A stretch of DNA of 64,000 nucleotides. It comes from Thermococcus aggregans (lineage in GTDB: Archaea; Methanobacteriota_B; Thermococci; Thermococcales; Thermococcaceae). A program made the translations under genes and the position numbers. The notes under the pieces are model-generated. The model ran no database searches and was not told where the DNA came from. It was given only the letters and a program-made list of their open reading frames with translations. Below are positions 8,658 to 16,778 of this stretch, piece by piece; within the stretch, counting starts at the first letter, position 1, and every line of letters starts with the position of its first letter. Location: NCBI RefSeq assembly GCF_024022995.1, contig NZ_CP099582.1, positions 1,601,054-1,665,053 on the forward strand, given 5' to 3'.

Positions 8658-11099
8658 ATGACCGTGAAAGTGAGATTCGACAGGGAAGTGAGAGAGTACG
8701 CTAAAAGCGAGGGTGTTAAAGATTCAACGTTAAAGCTCACTGAAACGGCTCTCGCAGAGGCTATTGAGGAATTTCATAGAAGAATGATAGTTTTAGCCGG
8801 AGATACCATGAAAAAAGCAACCTTGGCTGGAATCCTCGGTGGGGCTGCTGCTAAAATAATCTCATCTATTCTTGAGGATCTTATGAAAAAGAAGCTTAGG
8901 GATGAAAGTGAAAACAAAGTTGAGGTTCTCTATGCCACGGATGCTCTCGGCCAAGAGACATTTGGAAGAAAGAGGTATGAGGAATTCAGGAAGCACTTTG
9001 ACGTTTTGGTAGGGGAGAACGTAAACGTTACGGCAGTTACCTTTAAATACACTCGGGAAATTCTTGGAAGGACTTACGACCTTCTTGTCCTCGATCTCAG
9101 CTATGATTTCTCCCCTAATGACCTTGGTAGGATAATAGAAACGGTTAGGGGAGGAGGACTAATATTTGTTCTTGCCAACCCCTTCGAGAAGTGGAAGAAT
9201 ATGTGGACTGGCTTCCACAAGAGCCTTGTTACTCCCCCCTACACCATAGATGACGTGAAGAAGAGATTTAACCGGAGACTGATTAGGAAGTTTGAAGAGC
9301 ATGAGGGGATTTACATCTTAAACGCCGAAAGCCAAAAAATCCTCAAAGGGCCGAAGAATGAGAAAACTCAAGCAAAGCTTCCCGAAAGAGAGAAGATTGA
9401 AATTCCAGACGATATAAAGTTCCCAAGAGAGCTCTATGAGCTCTGCCTTACGAACGGGCAGGTTGAGGTTCTTAAAGCCCTCGAAGAATTAATAGAAAAG
9501 GATGGAATGGTGGTTTTAACGGCTGACAGAGGAAGAGGAAAGAGCGTCAGCGTCGGTATAGGCTCAATTGGTCTCGCAGTGAGGGCAAAGAAAAAGCGCG
9601 TGAGGATAGTTGTTACGGCTCCAGAACTCGAAAACGTTCAGAGCCTCTTCCGCTTTGCGAAAAAAAGCCTCCAAAAGCTCGGTTACAAGCCGAAAGTTAT
9701 AATGGAAAACGGCCTCATAAAGGAAATATACGCCAAAGGGATAGGGTTGAGATATTACCCGCCAACCCAAGGGTATAAAATGAACGCAGATGTTTACATA
9801 ATTGACGAAGCCGCTGGAATCCACGTGCCGATACTCCATAAGTACCTCACCAAGCCCAAAGTGATTTATTCCTCCACAATTCACGGATACGAAGGAGCTG
9901 GAAGGGGGTTCTCGGTTAAGTTCCTAAAGAAGGCAAAGGAGAAGAGGGAGTTCAAGGAGATACACTTATCAGTGCCGATTAGATACGAAAGCAACGACCC
10001 CATTGAGAGGTGGCTCTTCAATGTCCTTCTACTGGATGCAGAGCCGGTAGAGCTTACCGAAGAGGACTACGAGCTTATTAGAAAGAAGGAAGTCTACTTC
10101 GAAAAGCCCGACCTTGATGATTGGTTTGAAAACGACAGAGAAGATTTGAGACACTTCGTTGGTATTTACGTCCTTGCCCACTACAGGAACAGACCGAGCG
10201 ATGTTGCCCTTCTAGCGGACGCTCCCCACCATGAAGCGAGAGTTTTGAGGCTTAAAAACGGAAAGATAGTCTGTGCCGTGCAGATAGCCAAGGAGGGCGG
10301 AATTCCGAAGAAGGACATAGATAGGATGGTAAAGGGCTACAAGCCCAGAGGAAACATAATCCCCGATATGATGGTCAAACATCACTACGCAAAGGAATTT
10401 GCAAAATTAAAGGGCTATAGAGTTGTGAGAATAGCCACTCACCCAGATGCAATGGATATGGGTCTTGGAAGTAAGGCGCTCGAGTTGCTTATTCAAGAAG
10501 CCGAGAGAGAAGGGTTTGATTGGGTAGGAAGCGGATTTGGAGCAAGTGAAGAGCTTATAAGGTTCTGGGTGAGAAATGGATTCGCAGTAGTTCACCTAAG
10601 CCCCTCAAGAAACCCCGTTAGTGGAGAATACACGGCGATAGTGATAAAGCCGATAAGCAAAAAAGCTCAAGAAATCGTCAAGAAAACCAATGACGAATTC
10701 AGAATCAGGCTTACGGAGTGGCTTGGGGACACGCATAGAGACTTGGAGCCGGAAATAGCAAGATGGCTCTTCGAGACGCCCTTTGGAGAGAGCGTCAATT
10801 ATCCAATACACCTCACAGACGTGCAGAAGAAGAGGCTTGAAATGTTTGTCGGCAAGGTTTTAACCTACGACACAGTTCTTGACGCGGTAAAACCGTTGGT
10901 AAAGCTATATTTCCTCGATGGCTGGATGAAGCCATATCTCGACGAAAGACAGATACACCTCCTCATCTACCGTGTTCTCCAGGCACACACATGGGAAGAG
11001 ACCGCTAAGTTCATCAACAGAAGCCCAATGTTCACGATGATAGAAGTGAGGGACATAATAAGGGGTCTCTGGTACTACTACAAGCACATAATTAAGTGA
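8658..11099 (+). CDS. tmcA: tRNA(Met)/RNA cytidine N4-acetyltransferase TmcA (Nat10/Kre33-like)
   Basis: An 813-residue ATP-dependent enzyme that acetylates cytidine in RNA; in Thermococcus the homologue modifies tRNA, rRNA and other RNAs and supports growth at high temperature. The order is: DUF1726-like N-terminal domain (to about 220), RNA-helicase-like module with P-loop ADRGRGKS near residue 295 and an acidic IIDEAAG motif near 380, a GNAT acetyltransferase domain around residues 530-660 (RIATHPDAMDMGLGSKAL contains the acetyl-CoA binding loop), and a C-terminal tRNA-binding part. The ATG at 8658 follows GTGGGG closely. It is divergent from the peptidase gene. Confidence 0.93.
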   Translation: MTVKVRFDREVREYAKSEGVKDSTLKLTETALAEAIEEFHRRMIVLAGDTMKKATLAGILGGAAAKIISSILEDLMKKKLRDESENKVEVLYATDALGQETFGRKRYEEFRKHFDVLVGENVNVTAVTFKYTREILGRTYDLLVLDLSYDFSPNDLGRIIETVRGGGLIFVLANPFEKWKNMWTGFHKSLVTPPYTIDDVKKRFNRRLIRKFEEHEGIYILNAESQKILKGPKNEKTQAKLPEREKIEIPDDIKFPRELYELCLTNGQVEVLKALEELIEKDGMVVLTADRGRGKSVSVGIGSIGLAVRAKKKRVRIVVTAPELENVQSLFRFAKKSLQKLGYKPKVIMENGLIKEIYAKGIGLRYYPPTQGYKMNADVYIIDEAAGIHVPILHKYLTKPKVIYSSTIHGYEGAGRGFSVKFLKKAKEKREFKEIHLSVPIRYESNDPIERWLFNVLLLDAEPVELTEEDYELIRKKEVYFEKPDLDDWFENDREDLRHFVGIYVLAHYRNRPSDVALLADAPHHEARVLRLKNGKIVCAVQIAKEGGIPKKDIDRMVKGYKPRGNIIPDMMVKHHYAKEFAKLKGYRVVRIATHPDAMDMGLGSKALELLIQEAEREGFDWVGSGFGASEELIRFWVRNGFAVVHLSPSRNPVSGEYTAIVIKPISKKAQEIVKKTNDEFRIRLTEWLGDTHRDLEPEIARWLFETPFGESVNYPIHLTDVQKKRLEMFVGKVLTYDTVLDAVKPLVKLYFLDGWMKPYLDERQIHLLIYRVLQAHTWEETAKFINRSPMFTMIEVRDIIRGLWYYYKHIIK

Positions 11100-11161
11100 G
11101 CTCGTCTTTGCTGTTCTTCTTTTAATTTCCGCTTTGAGTCAAAAATTAAAAGGGGCATTTA

Positions 11162-11224
11162 AAGGCTCAGCTTCGTCGATCCCGGGCATCAATTGCCCCA
11201 AAGGCCAATCTACATCATCGCCTT
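11162..11224 (-). ncRNA. Candidate C/D-box guide RNA downstream of queE
   Basis: Read on the minus strand, a 5-base terminal stem (AAGGC with GCCTT) encloses a box C with a UGAUG core, an internal C' with UGAUG about 25 bases later, and a box D CUGA directly before the closing stem. Length (63 bases), spacing and high GC for an intergenic region fit archaeal 2'-O-methylation guides. The D' box is degenerate. The probable D guide is the 12-14 bases before CUGA (GGGATCGACGAAG). The RNA begins six bases after the queE stop codon, so it may be processed from the queE transcript. The rRNA or tRNA target was not determined. Confidence 0.65.
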
Positions 11225-11229
11225 GTGAA

Positions 11230-11985
11230 CTAAAGCACGTTCAAATACTTGTGCACTTGGAAGCTCAAACCAACGTTGTCTCTTCCCATAACCTTCGCCG
11301 CGATGTTATAAAGCCTCATAAGCTGGGACTGGAAAATATCAATCGGTTCCTTGGGCTGTATGGCGAGAGGGGCTAAGCCCTTTAACAGCTCCGCATACCA
11401 CTTTACGTTTTCCTCTTTTGTATCTTTTGTAACCACGAGCTTTGCGTAAGTTTTCACCCCAGCTTTCTTGAGAATTCTAATGCTCTCCACTTCCTTGAGC
11501 ACCAGCTCCCTCCAGTTTTCAGTTGCACGGGCAGTCTCGTCTTTTATATCAACGCTTGCGTAGTCAACCAGCGGAGCAACCTCCTCAATGAGCTCTGGAA
11601 TTCCCCCGTGAGTTTCTAGGAAATTTGCAAAACCGAGTTCTTTCATCCTTTCCATAAGTGCTTTGAGCGATTTAACCTGAAGAGTAGGCTCGCCGCCAGT
11701 GTAGCTTATTGAGTGTATATCCCCTGTATCGAGCTTTAAAATGACATCAACAACTTCGTCAAGCTTTGCGGGGTTTGGTTTGTACTCAAATCTTCCCGTG
11801 AAGGGCTCCACTTCGTAGCGCCACTTCTTAACGCTTGGGGCAGAAATAAACGCCCTGGAATCACACCATATGCACCTCAGATCACAGCCAGCAAACCTAA
11901 CAAAAATCTGCCTTCTGCCAAATGCACTACCCTCTACGCTCCCGCCTTCCCCTTGCCAGCTGTTGAATATCTCTGCCAGAATCAT
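11230..11985 (-). CDS. queE: 7-carboxy-7-deazaguanine synthase QueE
   Basis: A radical SAM enzyme that converts carboxytetrahydropterin to 7-carboxy-7-deazaguanine, on the path to archaeosine in tRNA. The 251-residue protein has the N-terminal substrate motif FNSWQGEGGSVEG, the cluster-binding CDLRCIWC (CX3CX2C), and the SAM-binding TGGEPTLQ. It is the last gene of a minus-strand run with two small genes upstream (11994-12242 and 12254-12754), nine bases separating it from the first. Confidence 0.93.
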   Translation of the reverse strand: MILAEIFNSWQGEGGSVEGSAFGRRQIFVRFAGCDLRCIWCDSRAFISAPSVKKWRYEVEPFTGRFEYKPNPAKLDEVVDVILKLDTGDIHSISYTGGEPTLQVKSLKALMERMKELGFANFLETHGGIPELIEEVAPLVDYASVDIKDETARATENWRELVLKEVESIRILKKAGVKTYAKLVVTKDTKEENVKWYAELLKGLAPLAIQPKEPIDIFQSQLMRLYNIAAKVMGRDNVGLSFQVHKYLNVL

Positions 11986-11993
11986 GGAATCAC

Positions 11994-12242
11994 CTAAAGC
12001 TCTATCCCTTTCACTTTATCGCTCACGTATCCTTCGAGGATTTCTACTTTTACGCTCCGCTCTTCGCCGGTCAGATCAGCCATGAGTTCAACGCCTTTAG
12101 CGTAGTCCCAGAGCCTCCTTTTTGCGTCGTCATCAATCGCCTCACACATGATGATAATTTCCCTTGGGTCTTCCCTGCTCGCGATTTCTATAACTTTCAT
12201 GGCATCACTAACTGTAAAGAGGCCTTTTTTCTTAAAGAGCAT
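11994..12242 (-). CDS. Small hypothetical protein in the queE operon
   Basis: An 82-residue soluble alpha/beta protein with no recognised motif. The pattern SDAMKVIEIASREDPREIIIMCEAIDDD suggests a helix followed by a strand. It sits between a 166-residue unknown and queE with gaps of 8 to 11 bases, so co-transcription is very likely. Function is unknown. Confidence 0.7.
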   Translation of the reverse strand: MLFKKKGLFTVSDAMKVIEIASREDPREIIIMCEAIDDDAKRRLWDYAKGVELMADLTGEERSVKVEILEGYVSDKVKGIEL

Positions 12243-12253
12243 TTTTTCATCAC

Positions 12254-12754
12254 CTAAACGTACTTCATCAAAAGGGAAACGGCTTCTTCTAAGATGTGTC
12301 TGTCTTCAGCATCTACAACATTCTCCAGATAGTAAAGACCTTTTATGTTAAGAATGATGTAAGCCTCATCTCTATCTAGGCCAAGGTCATAAGCTTCGTA
12401 ATAAACCCTTTCCTCTCCCAAAGCTTCGTTGAGCATTTTAACGAAATAGTTTATTTCATCCGTTGTTAAGTCGTCCCATCTGCTCTCCATCTCGTCAAAG
12501 TATCTCTCAAGAGTTCTTAATGTTTCTAAGTCTACTTTAAGCGTTCCCTCCACATAGGGGAACTCGCCGACCCTGAATATCTTTACACCGTCCTCGTCCC
12601 TCACACCAACGTAATCCCAAAGGAGAACTCCTTCTATGACACTGACCCCATATCTGCTTGCAAGGTAAGTAAACCTCTCCATAACCTCTTCAATATCCTC
12701 CAAAAACTCCTCTTCATTGGTGAACCTAACTACCTTACTTATTGTTCCAGCCAT
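12254..12754 (-). CDS. Hypothetical acidic protein, first gene of the queE operon
   Basis: A 166-residue acidic, mostly helical protein without signal or membrane segment. No family recognised. The ATG at 12754 is preceded by AAGGTGTGAG, and the palindromic TATA site at 12781-12805 lies about 30 bases further upstream. Being first in the run with queE, it probably shares its regulation. Confidence 0.72.
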   Translation of the reverse strand: MAGTISKVVRFTNEEEFLEDIEEVMERFTYLASRYGVSVIEGVLLWDYVGVRDEDGVKIFRVGEFPYVEGTLKVDLETLRTLERYFDEMESRWDDLTTDEINYFVKMLNEALGEERVYYEAYDLGLDRDEAYIILNIKGLYYLENVVDAEDRHILEEAVSLLMKYV

Positions 12755-12780
12755 ATCTCACACCTTGAAGGTTCATCACT

Positions 12781-12805
12781 CCCTAAGGGTTATAAGCCTT
12801 TAGGG
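12781..12805. promoter_or_regulatory. Near-palindromic TATA site between divergent units
   Basis: CCCTAAGGG, TTATAA and GCCTTTAGGG form an inverted repeat centred on the TATA hexamer. Because TTATAA reads the same on both strands, it is placed to start the minus-strand operon (ATG at 12754) and, on the plus strand, a transcript beginning near 12818 where a GC-rich hairpin starts. The flanking repeat could also be an operator for a dimeric regulator. Confidence 0.5.
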
Positions 12806-12816
12806 TTAACCTCAAT

Positions 12817-12896
12817 TGCCCGAGGAGTACTGGGTTGCGATGACCTCGGGACCCCCAGGGGGGCGACATCTCCAATGCCCCCCTACTAAAGTTTTT
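12817..12896 (+). ncRNA. Candidate GC-rich structured RNA (two strong hairpins)
   Basis: In an AT-rich intergenic setting, two perfect stems follow each other: CCCGAGG (12819-12825) with CCTCGGG (12844-12850), and GGGGGGC (12858-12864) with GCCCCCC (12877-12883). A TATA sequence centred near 12793 predicts a plus-strand start close to 12818, right at the first stem, and a T-rich stretch (GTTTTT) follows at 12891. GC-rich islands in hyperthermophile genomes are often non-coding RNA. It lacks box D, ACA or tRNA features. The strand is inferred; an operator or attenuator role is not excluded. Confidence 0.45.
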
Positions 12897-12931
12897 AAAA
12901 CTTTTGTTGCATTAATAACTGGGGGTTATTT

Positions 12932-13492
12932 ATGGTTATCATTCCCAAGCCAATTGATCCAAGAGAGATAAAGAAGCTTAGGAAAGAACTTGGCATAACT
13001 CAGGAGGAGCTTGCCAAAAAAGCTGGGGTTACGCAGGCGTATATAGCAAAGCTCGAAAGCGGCAAAGTTGATCCCAGACTGTCTACTTTCAACCGAATTC
13101 TCCAAGCTTTAGCTGAATGCAAAAAGGCCCGATTTAGAGCGAAGGAAATAATGTCTTCCCCCATAATAAGTGTCAAACCCTATGAAACGGTTGAGAAGGT
13201 TGTTAAGCTTATGAGTGAGCACAACATTTCTCAAGTGCCTGTGATAGCCGGCAATAAGGTAGTCGGCTCTGTAACGGAAAAAACACTCATTAGAAAGAGC
13301 TTTGAGTACGAGGATCTTCTCTCAAAAAAGGTTATGGAAATTATGGACGAGCCTTTCCCAATAATAAATGAGGACGAGAGCATTGAAGTCGTAAAGTTCC
13401 TTCTTGAAGAACATCCAGCAGTTATAGTACAGAACAAGGAAGGCAAGCCTGTTGGAATAATAACCCGTTCAGACCTGTTCAAAATAAAATAA
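12932..13492 (+). CDS. Transcriptional regulator: HTH (XRE-type) plus two CBS domains
   Basis: A 186-residue cytoplasmic protein. Residues 10-60 are a Cro/C1-type helix-turn-helix (IKKLRKELGITQEELAKKAG, then TQAYIAKLESGK). Residues 70-186 are a pair of CBS domains (AKEIMSSPIISVKPYETVEKV; KVMEIMDEPFPIINEDESIE), which in other proteins bind adenosyl ligands such as AMP, ATP or SAM. The combination suggests a nucleotide-sensing regulator. A TATA-like TTTTTAAAACT lies about 40 bases upstream. The target genes are unknown; the adjacent structured RNA and palindromic TATA site are candidates. Confidence 0.88.
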   Translation: MVIIPKPIDPREIKKLRKELGITQEELAKKAGVTQAYIAKLESGKVDPRLSTFNRILQALAECKKARFRAKEIMSSPIISVKPYETVEKVVKLMSEHNISQVPVIAGNKVVGSVTEKTLIRKSFEYEDLLSKKVMEIMDEPFPIINEDESIEVVKFLLEEHPAVIVQNKEGKPVGIITRSDLFKIK

Positions 13493-13528
13493 TAGGCTAA
13501 AAACAAAACTAAAGGGATTAGGAAAGCG

Positions 13529-14728
13529 CTAGCCGTACATAACTTCGTGTGAAGCCATCTGGTGTGCCAGTCTCTCTTCCGAGCCGAGAACCTTTTCAAC
13601 TGCCTTTACGAAGTCCTCGTGAGTTACGTACTCCCTTCTTGCCCTAATGGCGAACATTCCTGCTTCGGTTACAATTGCCTTAAGGTCGGCACCGCTTGCT
13701 CCCTCGGTCATCTCCGCTATGGCTTTGAGGTCGACTCCCCTAAGGTTCATTCTCCTTGTGTGGACTTTGAGAATCTCCAGTCTTCCCTTGAAGTCCGGCA
13801 ATGGGACTTCTATCAGTCTATCAAACCTTCCAGGCCTAAGCAAAGCTGGATCGAGGATATCTGGTCTGTTTGTAGCGGCAATAACTTTAACGTTGCCCCT
13901 TGAGTCGAATCCGTCAAGTTCTGCTAGGAGCTGCATTAAAGTCCTGTTTACTTCTCTTTCTCCACCGGTAGTTTCGTCCAATCTCTTTGCACCTATTGCA
14001 TCGATCTCATCGATGAACACTATGGAAGGTGCTTTTTCCCTAGCCAGCTCAAAGAGCTCGCTTACCAATCTCGCACCCTCTCCGATGTACTTTCTCACAA
14101 GTTCGCTGCCAACGACTCTTATGAATGTTGCATTTACCTCATGAGCTAGTGCTTTTGCCATCAAAGTTTTTCCACATCCTGGTGGCCCATAGAGAAGTAC
14201 TCCCTTTGGCGGTTCAATTCCAACTTTTTCGAAGAGCTCCGGATGCTTAAGAGGCAACTCTATGGCTTCTCTCAACTCCATAAGCTGTTTTTTCAATCCG
14301 CCTATGTCCTTGTAGGTAACCTTGGGCTTCTCAATTACCTCGAAACCTAGCACAGATGGGTCCTTTTGAGACGGCAAAAGCTCTATGACTGCCATTGTCC
14401 TTTGGTCTAATGCAACTCTGGCACCGGGTTTTAGTTTTTCTCTCTCTACCCACGGCGCGATTCTCACAACGAACCTTGGTCCATTGTAGTTCTGGACAAT
14501 AGCTCTGTCTTCATCCAAAAGCTCAATTAAAGTTCCGGCAAAAGCAGGAGGTTGCCTTAGTCTAGACATTTCCATCCTTAAGCGTGAAAGCTCTCTCTCA
14601 AGTCTCTCTTTGTCTGCTTCCAGTGTTCTCACTTGAAGTTCGAGTTGCCTGATTCTACGCTTGAGATAGTAAACGTAATCGTCATATTCCTCTTCGTGTT
14701 TCATATTGACATCTTCAACATTGCTCAT
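13529..14728 (-). CDS. pan: Proteasome-activating nucleotidase PAN
   Basis: The AAA+ ATPase that unfolds proteins and feeds them into the archaeal 20S proteasome. The 399-residue chain has an N-terminal coiled coil (about 10-60), an OB domain, Walker A GPPGCGKT near 185, Walker [11 protein letters not shown] near 245, an arginine-finger region RPGRFD, and the C-terminal HbYX motif (MYG) that docks into the proteasome and opens its gate. An AGGAGGGG ribosome binding site precedes the ATG. The promoter TATA (GTTTATAAG, minus strand) lies near 14815, leaving a leader of roughly 60 bases with an inverted repeat. Confidence 0.96.
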   Translation of the reverse strand: MSNVEDVNMKHEEEYDDYVYYLKRRIRQLELQVRTLEADKERLERELSRLRMEMSRLRQPPAFAGTLIELLDEDRAIVQNYNGPRFVVRIAPWVEREKLKPGARVALDQRTMAVIELLPSQKDPSVLGFEVIEKPKVTYKDIGGLKKQLMELREAIELPLKHPELFEKVGIEPPKGVLLYGPPGCGKTLMAKALAHEVNATFIRVVGSELVRKYIGEGARLVSELFELAREKAPSIVFIDEIDAIGAKRLDETTGGEREVNRTLMQLLAELDGFDSRGNVKVIAATNRPDILDPALLRPGRFDRLIEVPLPDFKGRLEILKVHTRRMNLRGVDLKAIAEMTEGASGADLKAIVTEAGMFAIRARREYVTHEDFVKAVEKVLGSEERLAHQMASHEVMYG

Positions 14729-14774
14729 ACTCTAAACCCCTCCTATATATGATTGTGCAGAAGAACCTTATTAA

Positions 14775-14800
14775 CCTACTCATCCTCACCAGTGAGTAGG
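14775..14800. promoter_or_regulatory. Inverted repeat at the pan transcription start
   Basis: CCTACTCA (14775-14782) and TGAGTAGG (14793-14800) are perfect complements with a 10-base spacer. They lie 15 to 40 bases downstream of the pan TATA box, that is at or just after the expected start of transcription, where archaeal repressors commonly bind. It could equally form an 8-base-pair hairpin at the 5' end of the pan message. Confidence 0.5.
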
Positions 14801-15000
14801 AATTCCAGAGGGCTTATAAACTTTTGGTTTGTGAATGCATTTTCAAAAAGTATAAGGCTTCCTTTATAGACAAACTGGCAGTTTTAACCTTGGTTTCGAT
14901 CAATCACACATTAAAAATGAAATCCCACAGTTGGATTGTTCGAAAGGTTTAAGTAATCTTTTGTTATTATTTGCATTTGGACGTTTAAGGGGGTGGTAAG

Positions 15001-15678
15001 ATGGTGAAGGTAAGGTTTCTGGGACATGCTGCATTCGAAATAGAGGGAGATGGAAAGAGGATACTCATAGACCCGTTCTTGACTGGAAATCCAAAAGCGG
15101 CAGCAAAACCTGAGGACTTTGATAAGGTTGATTTGATTCTCGTAACCCACGCCCACGGGGATCACCTTGGAGATGCAGTAAAAATCGCTCAGAGAACCGG
15201 AGCAAAAATAGTTGCTATGTATGATGTAGCCAACTATCTTGTAGAAAACAATAAGGACATAACAACAGTAGGTATGAACTACGGCCCAACTGAGGTCGAT
15301 GGGGTTAAAATAGTTCAGGTTCCTGCGTGGCACTCAAGCAGCGATGGCAAATACAGCATTGGAAATCCATGCGGATACATCATAGAGCTCGAAGGAAAGA
15401 AGATTTATCATGCCGGAGACACCTATGTTTTTAAGGACATGGAGCTCTTTGCCGAGCTTTACGGAATAGACCTTGCCTTGCTTCCAATAGGCGGACACTT
15501 TACAATGGGACCCAAAGAAGCCGCAAAGGCTGTTGAATTCCTTAAGCCTAAATACGTCATTCCAATGCACTATGGAACGTTCCCGCCAATAGCTAAGGAT
15601 CCAGAAGAGTTCAAGAAACTTGTTGAGGGCAAGGCAGAGGTTATTATACTAAAACCTGGAGAAGCTTTTGAGTTCTGA
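15001..15678 (+). CDS. UPF0173-type metal-dependent hydrolase (metallo-beta-lactamase fold)
   Basis: A 225-residue cytoplasmic protein of the metallo-beta-lactamase superfamily. The zinc ligands are visible in THAHGDH near residue 50, a later histidine in PAWHSS, the aspartate in HAGDTYVF and the last histidine in IPMHYGTF. This pattern matches the UPF0173 (YtkL-like) group, whose physiological substrate is unsettled. GGGGGTGG precedes the ATG at a good distance. Confidence 0.9.
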   Translation: MVKVRFLGHAAFEIEGDGKRILIDPFLTGNPKAAAKPEDFDKVDLILVTHAHGDHLGDAVKIAQRTGAKIVAMYDVANYLVENNKDITTVGMNYGPTEVDGVKIVQVPAWHSSSDGKYSIGNPCGYIIELEGKKIYHAGDTYVFKDMELFAELYGIDLALLPIGGHFTMGPKEAAKAVEFLKPKYVIPMHYGTFPPIAKDPEEFKKLVEGKAEVIILKPGEAFEF

Positions 15679-15711
15679 AAAACCTTTTAAACTTTCTTTT
15701 TTAGGTTCAAT

Positions 15712-16734
15712 GTGGTGAAGAGATTGAAGGCTAAGTATCTTGCACTAACAATCATTGCAGCTTTAATGTTTATGTATCTCATAGCGATTCCCATCTATGC
15801 TCAGCAGGAAGAAAACAGGCCTAAGTATGATTTGATAATAGTTAGAGACGATGATTTGATAGACTACATTACTGTTCTCCCCTATGCGAATCTTTTAAAA
15901 GTCCCCGTTCTTCCCGTCAATCCCCAAAAACTTGACGAAAAAACATGGGCACAATTATATTCGTATATCCAGATAGGATGGAAAAAAATCTTGATAGTTG
16001 GAAACTCAAATGCAGTTAGCAAGGAGGTTGAGGATGAACTCCTCAAGATGGGGTACAGCGTTACAAGAATAGGTGGGGACGTAAGAACTGAAACAGCGGA
16101 AAAATTAGCCGTTCATTTTTATCCTCAAGGCTCAAAAACGGTAGTCTTAGCAAGTGCTTTGGATTACGGCTCTGCCTTAGCCGCCTCGAGGTTTGCGATG
16201 GAGTATGACCTCCCACTGCTGCTAACTCTAGAAAATGATTTATCTGAACATGCAGTTGCGGGGCTAAAGCATCTACAGCCAGAGCTTGTTGTTCTGGTTG
16301 GAACGGGGTTGAATGAGACGATTGAAGCAAAGTTAAGAAGCATGGGGTATGAAACCTACTGGCTCGGCAAGAACGTAGAGAAGCCACCCGTCTCTCCTCC
16401 AGAAGAGCCATCTCCATATAGGTATTCCCTCATAGGTGCTATAGTATCACTCGCAATTGCAGTGCCCATAACCCTGTATTGGGCAAAGAAGAAATGGTAC
16501 TCCAATAAGATACCGGTAGAAGTGCTGACAGAGAAGGAAAGAATCGTTGTAAAAGCTCTAATAGAGCAGGGAGGGAAAGTAAAGCAAGAAGACCTTCCAG
16601 AACTTACTGGCTATTCGAGACCAACTGTGAGCAGGATAATCCAGGAGCTTGAGAAAAAACAGTTGATTGAAAGAGAAAAAGTTGGCAAAACATTCATTGT
16701 CAAGCTTGTAAAAGAGATAGACCTCAAAGAATAG
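15712..16734 (+). CDS. Membrane-spanning winged-helix regulator with extracellular cell-wall-binding-like domain
   Basis: A 340-residue protein with an N-terminal signal anchor (about 8-30), an exterior region of about 200 residues, a second membrane helix near 238-258 (YSLIGAIVSLAIAVPITLYW) and an interior winged helix-turn-helix (about 268-335; RPTVSRIIQELEKKQLI is the recognition region). The exterior part resembles the cell-wall-binding-repeat-2 fold: VVLASALDYGSALAASRFAM and VVLVGTGLNETIEAKLRSMGY are typical phrases. This is a one-component sensor that would carry an outside signal to DNA at the membrane. The GTG at 15712 is used; the next codon is also GTG. Ligand and targets are unknown. 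Confidence 0.8.
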   Translation: MVKRLKAKYLALTIIAALMFMYLIAIPIYAQQEENRPKYDLIIVRDDDLIDYITVLPYANLLKVPVLPVNPQKLDEKTWAQLYSYIQIGWKKILIVGNSNAVSKEVEDELLKMGYSVTRIGGDVRTETAEKLAVHFYPQGSKTVVLASALDYGSALAASRFAMEYDLPLLLTLENDLSEHAVAGLKHLQPELVVLVGTGLNETIEAKLRSMGYETYWLGKNVEKPPVSPPEEPSPYRYSLIGAIVSLAIAVPITLYWAKKKWYSNKIPVEVLTEKERIVVKALIEQGGKVKQEDLPELTGYSRPTVSRIIQELEKKQLIEREKVGKTFIVKLVKEIDLKE

Positions 16735-16767
16735 TTGACCTCCTATCAGTCCTAAAGGGCGAAGCTT
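16735..16767 (-). mobile_element. Relic of an IS200/IS605-type right end
   Basis: TTGACCTCC, then CCTAAAGGGCGAAGCTT, matches the reverse complement of the hairpin-bearing right end typical of IS200/IS605 (tnpB-carrying) elements. A second copy of the same pattern lies at 59619-59650 (TGACCTCC, CCTAAAGGGCGAGGCTTTC). No transposase frame is present here. The sequence directly abuts the stop codon of the preceding regulator. The assignment rests on remembered right-end sequences and on the two-copy match. Confidence 0.45.
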
Positions 16768-16778
16768 GAAAAAGAATA

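Noticed and set aside
12830-12890. C/D-box reading of the GC-rich region (GCGATGA as box C)
   Set aside because: No CTGA occurs within the next 70 bases on either strand, so only a hairpin RNA is proposed.
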